A DNA stretch of 5,524 nucleotides from Comamonadaceae bacterium CG_4_10_14_3_um_filter_60_75. Lineage in GTDB: Bacteria > Pseudomonadota > Gammaproteobacteria > Burkholderiales > Burkholderiaceae_C. A program made the position numbers and the translations under genes. This document shows positions 1 through 4,794 of this stretch, piece by piece. The notes below the pieces were generated by a model that was not told the origin of the DNA, ran no database searches, and saw nothing but the letters and a program-made list of their open reading frames with translations. The stretch is from assembly GCA_002784245.1 (NCBI GenBank), contig PFKL01000020.1, forward strand, positions 1-5,524, in the 5' to 3' direction. The first letter of the stretch is position 1. Each line of letters starts with the position of its first letter.

Positions 1-695
1 ACCCCGATGGGCAGCAAGCACTGTTTGACGTGTCGTTTGCCGTGACCGCGGGCGAGGCGGTGGGCATCATTGGCAGCAACGGCGCTGGCAAGTCAACGCT
101 GCTGCTGCACCTCAACGGCGTACACCAGGCGGCCCAGGGTCACGTCGTGGTCAATGGCCAAGTCGTATCACGTGGCAACGTGCAGCAGGTGCGGCGCAGT
201 GTCGGCATGGTGTTCCAGGACCCTGATGACCAGTTGTTCATGCCCACCGTGGCTGACGACGTGGCGTTTGGGCCGAGCAACATGGGACTGAGCACTTCAG
301 AGGTCGCGTCCCGAGTGGCACAGGCGCTGGATGCCGTTGGTGCAGCGCATCTGGCGCAGCGCGCACCCTACCGTTTGTCGGGCGGTGAAAAGCGCGCGGT
401 GGCGCTGGCCGGCGTGTTGGCGATGCGCCCGGACGTGCTGGTGCTCGACGAGCCCAGCGCCGCGCTGGATCCGCTGGCGCGGCGTCGGCTGATCCATTGG
501 CTGCGCGAGCTGCCGCACACCCGCCTGATCGCCAGCCACGATCTCGACCTGGTGCAAGACGTCTGCAGCCGCGTGCTGGTGTTGCGTGAAGGCCGGCTGG
601 TGGCCGATGGCACACCGGCTGCCATTTTTGCCGACGCCGCGTTGCTGCAGCGCTGCCATCTGGAGCCGCCGCTGCGCCAGCAGGCAAAGCCCTGA
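1..695 (+). CDS. nikO: NikO/CbiO-type ATPase of an ECF nickel/cobalt importer (5' end missing)
   Basis: This is the ATP-hydrolysing subunit of an energy-coupling-factor importer, acting on the cytoplasmic face of the inner membrane to drive Ni2+ (or Co2+) uptake. The frame is open from base 3 and continues upstream of the GTG at base 30 with PDGQQALFD, typical sequence preceding the first beta strand, so the gene starts outside the window and the GTG is an internal valine. About 230 residues are visible. All ATPase motifs are present: Walker A GSNGAGKST (bases 72-98), Q-loop VFQDPDDQLF (Gln at 216-218), signature LSGGEKR (375-395), Walker B VLVLDEP (catalytic Glu at 450-452), D-loop SAALD and H-loop His (537-539). 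The FQDPDDQLF form of the Q-loop is characteristic of CbiO/NikO/EcfA proteins. Nickel rather than cobalt specificity is inferred from the adjacent nikR and hydrogenase genes; the substrate-binding subunits would lie upstream. The gene appears intact apart from the missing start. Confidence 0.88.
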   Translation, partial: PDGQQALFDVSFAVTAGEAVGIIGSNGAGKSTLLLHLNGVHQAAQGHVVVNGQVVSRGNVQQVRRSVGMVFQDPDDQLFMPTVADDVAFGPSNMGLSTSEVASRVAQALDAVGAAHLAQRAPYRLSGGEKRAVALAGVLAMRPDVLVLDEPSAALDPLARRRLIHWLRELPHTRLIASHDLDLVQDVCSRVLVLREGRLVADGTPAAIFADAALLQRCHLEPPLRQQAKP

Positions 696-696
696 A

Positions 697-1182
697 TCAG
701 GTTTTGGGCTTCAAGTGCACGTGGTCATGGGTGACGCCGCCGTCGTGCGCGTGGCTGTGCGGATGCACATGGTGGTCGTCGAGTTCCACCGCCACCAGAT
801 TGAGCTGGCCGTGGCGCACACCGCGCTCGGCCATCAGCGCGTAGGCAAAGTCGCGCACCGCCACCGTGCTGCCGCGCAGCAACACGCTCTCGATGCAGTT
901 GTCATGGTCCAGATGCGCATGCAGGGTGGCCAACGTCAGGTCATGCTGGTCGTGTTGCAGGGCGGTCAAGCGTTCGGCCAGGTCACGCTCGTGGTGGTTG
1001 TAGACGTAGCTCAGGTTGGCCACGCAATGGCCGCTGGCCTCGGTGGCTTGGCGCTCTGACTCCAGATGCGTGCGAACCAGGTCGCGCACCGCCTCGGAGC
1101 GGTTCTTGTAACCGCGCCTGGCAATCAATTGGTCAAATTCCTGCGCCAGGTCGGTGTCGATCGAGATCGTGATGCGTTCCAT
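697..1182 (-). CDS. nikR: Nickel-responsive regulator NikR with histidine-rich C-terminal tail
   Basis: NikR is a cytoplasmic, tetrameric, Ni2+-dependent DNA-binding protein that normally represses nickel-uptake genes. This 161-residue protein has an N-terminal ribbon-helix-helix domain (about 1-45; the beta strand MERITISID carries DNA-contact positions R3, T5 and S7) and a C-terminal ACT-like nickel-binding domain (about 55-134). The four high-affinity ligands align with E. coli NikR H76, H87, H89 and C95 as H77, H88, H90 and C96. E30 and D34, lining the secondary metal site, are also kept. Position 7 is Ser where E. coli has Thr, a mild change in the DNA-reading strand. The oddity is a tail of about 28 residues beyond the E. 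coli end, with nine histidines between 137 and 156. The ATG at 1182-1180 fits the family start, and an in-frame TGA five codons upstream rules out a longer form; no good Shine-Dalgarno precedes it. The gene is convergent with nikO and divergent from the hydrogenase operon. Confidence 0.95.
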   Translation of the reverse strand: MERITISIDTDLAQEFDQLIARRGYKNRSEAVRDLVRTHLESERQATEASGHCVANLSYVYNHHERDLAERLTALQHDQHDLTLATLHAHLDHDNCIESVLLRGSTVAVRDFAYALMAERGVRHGQLNLVAVELDDHHVHPHSHAHDGGVTHDHVHLKPKT

Positions 1183-1273
1183 GGTGATTGGGTTTCATCG
1201 GTTGCTGTTGTGCCATCTTAGGCCGTTTCCCGGCACGCAGGCGCGTGACGGCAGCGGCGCTCGCGGGTTCAAC

Positions 1274-1325
1274 GGCATGGATACCGAAACGATTATCAAA
1301 TAACCAGTAGGCCGGTAAAAATGAC
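1274..1325. repeat. Imperfect outward-facing inverted repeat upstream of the hybO promoter
   Basis: The plus strand at 1313-1325 reads CGGTAAAAATGAC. The minus strand from 1286 back to 1274 reads CGGTATCCATGCC. Nine of 13 positions agree, including an unbroken CGGTA. The arms are separated by 26 bases containing a smaller dyad, TTAT-CAA-ATAA (1293-1303), on nearly the same axis. If hybO transcription starts near 1405, the whole element spans about -131 to -80, where activators of sigma-54 promoters usually bind. It could be an activator site, a NikR site or chance; the protein is not identifiable from sequence. Confidence 0.35.
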
Positions 1326-1333
1326 ATGAATCA

Positions 1334-1361
1334 AGGGAAAACCCTCGCTTTGGTGTGCCAA
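1334..1361. repeat. Two short adjacent palindromes upstream of the -24 element
   Basis: AGGG-AAAA-CCCT (1334-1345) and TTGG-TGTG-CCAA (1350-1361) are each perfect 4-base-arm dyads with 4-base centres, their centres 16 bases apart. They lie between the larger dyad and the sigma-54 element. Neither is followed by a T-run, so they do not look like terminators. Short dyads like these can arise by chance, so a protein-binding role is only a possibility. Confidence 0.25.
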
Positions 1362-1377
1362 TCGGGCCTGATTTGAC

Positions 1378-1397
1378 CTGGCCCGGGAATTGCAAAT
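1378..1397 (+). promoter_or_regulatory. Sigma-54 (RpoN) -24/-12 promoter for hybOABC
   Basis: The sequence TGGCCCGGGAATTGCA (1379-1394) matches the RpoN consensus TGGCACG-N4-TTGCA/T with one mismatch in the -24 block. The invariant GG (1380-1381) and GC (1392-1393) are exactly 10 bases apart, and the flanking C before TGG and AAT after TTGCA also fit. Transcription would begin about 12 bases after the GC, near 1405, giving a leader of roughly 44 bases. Sigma-54 promoters need an AAA+ activator; in Ralstonia (Cupriavidus) hydrogenase operons that role belongs to HoxA. No activator gene is in this window. Confidence 0.75.
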
Positions 1398-1435
1398 ACC
1401 TCATCGATTGCGTTCATCGCCGGGCGCAGCAACAC

Positions 1436-1441
1436 GAGGAG
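1436..1441 (+). promoter_or_regulatory. Ribosome binding site of hybO
   Basis: GAGGAG sits 7 bases before the ATG at 1449. It decides in favour of this start over the internal ATG at 1518, which would remove the 23 residues before the twin-arginine motif. Confidence 0.8.
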
Positions 1442-1448
1442 ACAGGCC

Positions 1449-2630
1449 ATGGGCAACTTGAGTGAAATTTTTGAATTGGGCACGCACGCCCTGCAGGGCG
1501 TTGAGCACCGCCTGGGCATGACGCGACGCGACTACCTGCAGTTCTGCAGCACGCTGGCGGTCACCATGGGGCTGGCCAAGGGGGCCGATGCGGCAGTAGC
1601 CAAAGCCATCGAATCGGCACAGCGCCCGTCGGTCATCTGGCTGCATTTCCAGGAATGCACCGGTTGCTCGGAATCGCTCTTGCGCGCTGAGCACCCGACG
1701 CTGGAAAAACTCATTCTTGACGTGATCTCGCTGGACTACCATGAGACGTTGATGGCTGCGGCTGGTCACCAGGCCGAAGCCGCGCGCAAAGCGGCCATGG
1801 CCGCCCACAAAGGCAAGTATGTGCTGGTGGTCGAAGGTGCGATTCCGGTCAAGGACAACGGCATCTACTGCAAGATCGGTGGCCACACCGCCATTGACCT
1901 GCTCAAGGAATGCGCTGCCGACGCGGCGGCGGTGATCGCCATCGGCTCTTGTGCATCGTGGGGCGGTATGCCCGCCACCGGGCCCAATCCGTCGGGTGCA
2001 TCCAGTGTGGCCGACGTGCTGGGCAAAACGGTCGTCACCATTCCCGGCTGCCCGCCCAATCCGTACAACTTCCTGGCGACCGTGGTGCACTTTTTGACCT
2101 TTGGCAAACTGCCCGATGTCGATGCGCTAGGGCGACCCAAGTTTGCCTATTCGCGCCTGGTGCATGAAAACTGCGAACGCCGCGCCCACTTTGACGCGGG
2201 CCGTTTTGCCATGGAGTTTGGCGACGAAGGCCACCGCAAAGGCTACTGTTTGTACAAGCTGGGCTGCAAAGGCCCCGAGACCTACGCCAACTGCCCGACG
2301 CTGGGCTTTGGCGACGCCGGCGAGAACAATTGGCCGGTCGGTTGCGGCCACCCGTGCATCGGTTGCACTGAAAAAGGTGTCGGCTTTACCAAGCCGATTC
2401 ACCAGGTGGCGGTCATGAAAAATGTGGCGCCGCCGTTGCAATACGCACGCATCGTCGAAGAAAACGGCCAGGGCGCCACCTTTGCCTCTGCTGCGGCGCT
2501 GGCGGCACTGGCCGGTGCGGCCGCGGGTGCGGCGGCGATGCTGACCAGAAACCTGGGCAAATCGCATGCGGCGGCCGAAGCGCAGGCTGCCAAAGCGGGT
2601 GACGCTGACAAAGCAACCGAACGGGTGTAG
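1449..2630 (+). CDS. hybO: [NiFe] hydrogenase small subunit, HybO type, Tat-exported
   Basis: This is the electron-transfer subunit of a periplasmic, membrane-anchored uptake hydrogenase (393 aa). A Tat signal with TRRDYLQF (R26, R27) follows a 23-residue lead, and cleavage is likely near residues 47-51. Cluster ligands by family alignment are: proximal [4Fe-4S] C70, C73, C168 and C201; distal [4Fe-4S] H239, C242, C267 and C273; medial [3Fe-4S] C282, C303 and C306, with P296 in place of a fourth cysteine. The proximal motif is ECTGC, and the later motif is GSCASWGG. O2-tolerant enzymes have extra cysteines at both places (ECTCC, GSCASWGC), so this looks like a standard O2-sensitive subunit. 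An additional cysteine, C299, lies just after P296. An Ala-rich hydrophobic helix (about 344-365) near the C-terminus should anchor the protein in the membrane, followed by a hydrophilic tail. It is the first gene of the operon behind the sigma-54 promoter; hybA begins 2 bases after its stop. Confidence 0.95.
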   Translation: MGNLSEIFELGTHALQGVEHRLGMTRRDYLQFCSTLAVTMGLAKGADAAVAKAIESAQRPSVIWLHFQECTGCSESLLRAEHPTLEKLILDVISLDYHETLMAAAGHQAEAARKAAMAAHKGKYVLVVEGAIPVKDNGIYCKIGGHTAIDLLKECAADAAAVIAIGSCASWGGMPATGPNPSGASSVADVLGKTVVTIPGCPPNPYNFLATVVHFLTFGKLPDVDALGRPKFAYSRLVHENCERRAHFDAGRFAMEFGDEGHRKGYCLYKLGCKGPETYANCPTLGFGDAGENNWPVGCGHPCIGCTEKGVGFTKPIHQVAVMKNVAPPLQYARIVEENGQGATFASAAALAALAGAAAGAAAMLTRNLGKSHAAAEAQAAKAGDADKATERV

Positions 2631-2632
2631 TC

Positions 2633-3622
2633 ATGGACACACGTCGCCATTTTTTGAAGGGTGTTCTGGCAGGCGGTGCTGCCGTTGCCGGGGCGGTTGC
2701 GGCGCCGGAAGTCTGCGCCCGCGAGACCCACACCCGCCCGCCCGAAGGTCTGGGGCTGCTCTATGACGCCACGCTGTGTGTAGGCTGCAAAGCTTGTGTA
2801 GCCGCGTGCAAAGAGGCCAACAACAACCCGCCTGAGTTTTCTACCGAAGACCATCTTTGGGACACGCCACTGGACACCTCGGGCTACACCTTCAACCTGA
2901 TCAAGGTGTACCGCAACGGCACCATGGAAACCAAGGACGCCGAGGTCAACGGCTACGCGTTCATGAAGACCTCTTGCATGCACTGCGCCGACCCGTCCTG
3001 CGTGTCGGCGTGTCCGGTGTCTGCCATGCTGAAAGACCCGGTGACCGGCATCGTCTCCTACAACCCGGACGCTTGCGTCGGCTGTCGCTATTGTGTTGCC
3101 GCCTGCCCGTTTGGCATCCCGAAATACCAGTACGACTCGCCCACCGGCAAGATCGGCAAGTGCGAGTTGTGCCGCCATCGCTACAAGGATGGCCACTATT
3201 CGGCCTGCGCCGAGGTCTGCCCCACTGGCGCGACCCTGTACGGAAAAACTTCCGATCTGCTGGCCGAGGCCAAGCGTCGTCTGGCGCTCAAACCCGGCAG
3301 CACCACCACCTACCCGCGCGGGCGTCTTGACGGGCCCGATCAAAGCTGGGAAGGCCCGGTGGGCAATTACATCCAGCATGTGTACGGTGAAACCGAATAC
3401 GGTGGCACCCAGGTACTGAAGCTTTCTGCTGTCACCTTTGAAAAAGTGGGCATGCCCAACCTGCCGCCACACTCGTCGGTGGCGACCTCGGAAGGGATCC
3501 AGCATTCGCTGTATGGCGGTCTGGTGCTGCCGGTGGTGGCCTTGGGGGCGCTCAGCTTCATTGCCAAGCGCACCGTCAAGCATGACGATGAAGCCAACAG
3601 CGACGAGGAGAAACAGCCATGA
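2633..3622 (+). CDS. hybA: HybA-type hydrogenase ferredoxin subunit, four [4Fe-4S] clusters
   Basis: A periplasmic iron-sulfur subunit (329 aa) that relays electrons between the hydrogenase small subunit and the membrane protein HybB. It starts with a Tat signal, TRRHFLKG (R4, R5), followed by a hydrophobic stretch to about residue 24. Sixteen cysteines fall in four groups: C49/52/55/59, C115/118/123/127, C148/151/154/158 and C177/180/192/196. This is the usual pattern of DmsB/NrfC/HybA proteins and gives four [4Fe-4S] clusters. A further cysteine, C28, lies at the end of the signal region. A hydrophobic segment near the C-terminus (about 292-311) followed by a charged tail fits the C-terminal membrane anchor known for HybA. 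The start ATG lies 2 bases after the hybO stop with only a weak GGG upstream, so translation is probably coupled to hybO. Its end overlaps hybB by four bases (ATGA). The position between small subunit and hybB matches E. coli hybOABC order. Confidence 0.95.
   Translation: MDTRRHFLKGVLAGGAAVAGAVAAPEVCARETHTRPPEGLGLLYDATLCVGCKACVAACKEANNNPPEFSTEDHLWDTPLDTSGYTFNLIKVYRNGTMETKDAEVNGYAFMKTSCMHCADPSCVSACPVSAMLKDPVTGIVSYNPDACVGCRYCVAACPFGIPKYQYDSPTGKIGKCELCRHRYKDGHYSACAEVCPTGATLYGKTSDLLAEAKRRLALKPGSTTTYPRGRLDGPDQSWEGPVGNYIQHVYGETEYGGTQVLKLSAVTFEKVGMPNLPPHSSVATSEGIQHSLYGGLVLPVVALGALSFIAKRTVKHDDEANSDEEKQP
3605..3610 (+). promoter_or_regulatory. Ribosome binding site of hybB inside hybA
   Basis: GAGGAG lies within the last codons of hybA, 8 bases before the hybB ATG at 3619. 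It supports the overlapping ATGA start and gives hybB its own strong initiation signal. Confidence 0.75.
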
Positions 3623-4782
3623 AGCAACATGCACACGCTTGGCCCGCGCCGGTGGGGGGCAGTTTGCTCAACGCCGCCACACTCACCTGCGGCATCCTTA
3701 TTGCAATCATGCTCACCATCTTGCTGGTGCGCTTTGTCTTTGGCCTGGCCACCGTCGCCAACGTTAACGACGGCTACTCTTGGGGCATCTGGGTGGTGGT
3801 TGACGTGATGATCGGCTCGGCGCTGGCCTGTGGCGGTTTTTCGGTGGCGCTGCTGGTCTATATTTTTAACAGGGGGGAGTACCACCCGTTGGTGCGGCCC
3901 GCGCTGTTGGGCAGCCTGTTTGGCTACACGCTGGCAGGCGGCGGCATCTTTATTGACCTTGGCCGCTGGTGGAACTTCTGGCATATCTTCTGGCCCAGTT
4001 ATTCCAACCCCAATTCAGTCATGTTTGAGGTGGCGGTGTGCGTTACGGCCTACATCCTGGTGATGTGGATCGAGTTCTCGCCGGTGTTCCTGGAAAAATT
4101 TGGCAAGCGCGATTTCAAGAAAAAACTCAACAAATGGCTGTTCTTCTTCATCGCGCTGGGTGTGCTTCTGCCGATGATGCACCAGTCCTCGCTGGGCACC
4201 ATGCTGGTGGTGATGGGCGGACAAGTCAATCCGCTGTGGCAGACACCGGCGGTGCCGCTGATCTACCTGCTCACCGCCATCGTTATCGGCTACGGCGTGG
4301 TGTTGTTTGAGGCTTGTGTCGCCGCCGCGGCGTACCGGCGCAGTATTGAGATGCACCTGCTTAACCCGTTGTCCAAAATCATGCTCGGCGTGCTGGGCTT
4401 GTATCTGGTGGTGCGCGTCGTTGACCTGAGCGTGCGTGGCGCCTGGGGCGACGCGTTTGCCTTCAGCGGCGTTGCGATGTCGTTCTGGATCGAAAACCTG
4501 GCGTTCATCGCACCGTTCTTCCTGATTGGCAGCGCGCAAGCCCGGCGCAACCCCGCCAACCTGTTCCTGGCTGGCCTGGCCATCATGGTTGGCGGCATTT
4601 TGCTGCGCCTGAACGGTTTTCTGATCGGCTACAACACCGGGCCGGGCTGGAACTATTTCCCCTCCCTTGCCGAGATCATGGTCACTGTTGGCATGTTTGC
4701 CATCGAGGTGATGGGCTACATCATCATTACCAAACGCTTCCCGGTCTTGCCGCGTGAAGACGCGCAGGTTACGCATTCTTAA
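3619..4782 (+). CDS. hybB: HybB, NrfD/PsrC-type membrane subunit of hydrogenase
   Basis: An integral inner-membrane protein (387 aa, close to the 392 of E. coli HybB from memory) that passes electrons from HybA to quinone and in E. coli hydrogenase-2 links H2 turnover to proton movement. Hydrophobicity suggests ten membrane segments, roughly at residues 21-43, 55-82, 95-113, 133-152, 172-195, 211-233, 252-270, 284-305, 313-333 and 350-370. Family-typical stretches include DGYSWGIW (51-58), a charged GRWWNFWH loop (115-122) and PMMHQSSLGTM (185-195). Like other NrfD proteins, it shows no obvious heme-ligand set of the HyaC/HoxZ cytochrome b type. It overlaps hybA by four bases, and hybC follows after 12 bases. 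The presence of hybA and hybB in place of a cytochrome b gene is what marks this operon as Hyd-2-like. Confidence 0.95.
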   Translation: MKQHAHAWPAPVGGSLLNAATLTCGILIAIMLTILLVRFVFGLATVANVNDGYSWGIWVVVDVMIGSALACGGFSVALLVYIFNRGEYHPLVRPALLGSLFGYTLAGGGIFIDLGRWWNFWHIFWPSYSNPNSVMFEVAVCVTAYILVMWIEFSPVFLEKFGKRDFKKKLNKWLFFFIALGVLLPMMHQSSLGTMLVVMGGQVNPLWQTPAVPLIYLLTAIVIGYGVVLFEACVAAAAYRRSIEMHLLNPLSKIMLGVLGLYLVVRVVDLSVRGAWGDAFAFSGVAMSFWIENLAFIAPFFLIGSAQARRNPANLFLAGLAIMVGGILLRLNGFLIGYNTGPGWNYFPSLAEIMVTVGMFAIEVMGYIIITKRFPVLPREDAQVTHS

Positions 4783-4794
4783 GTGGAGACAAGC

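Larger units (their letters stand above)
1183..1448. other. Divergent regulatory region between nikR and hybO
   Basis: These 266 bases carry no credible gene. They must hold the promoters for nikR (leftward) and hybO (rightward). The hybO side has a clear -24/-12 element. Upstream of it are an AT-rich island (about 1287-1305) and several dyads, listed separately. I could not assign a convincing sigma-70 promoter for nikR: TAAGAT on the minus strand near 1216-1221 resembles a -10 box but has no matching -35 box. No exact match to the E. coli NikR operator (GTATGA-N16-TCATAC) is present. Confidence 0.7.

Noticed and set aside
30..32. GTG as the start codon of the ATPase gene
   Set aside because: The frame is open upstream and encodes family-typical sequence preceding the first beta strand, so the GTG is internal and the gene is cut by the window edge.
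586..1059. 157-residue plus-strand open frame opposite nikR
   Set aside because: It overlaps the end of nikO and is antisense to NikR, whose nickel ligands and fold motifs are unmistakable.
1216..1221. TAAGAT on the minus strand as a nikR -10 box
   Set aside because: It matches only four of six positions, and no -35-like hexamer lies at a suitable distance.
1290..1305. Full IHF or FNR site in the AT-rich island
   Set aside because: TATCAA fits the first part of an IHF site but the TTR portion is missing. The FNR partner half TTGAT is also absent at the required spacing.
1334..1345. AGGG-AAAA-CCCT as a terminator
   Set aside because: The stem is only four base pairs and there is no following T-run on either strand.
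1401..2090. 229-residue minus-strand open frame opposite the start of hybO
   Set aside because: It is antisense to conserved cluster-binding sequence and covers the hybO leader. No independent coding evidence.
2399..3634. 411-residue open frame on the minus strand, antisense to the end of hybO and all of hybA
   Set aside because: It lies opposite two well-supported hydrogenase genes, shows no recognisable domain, and its low-complexity, Arg/Ala/Gly-rich translation is typical of antisense frames in high-GC genes.
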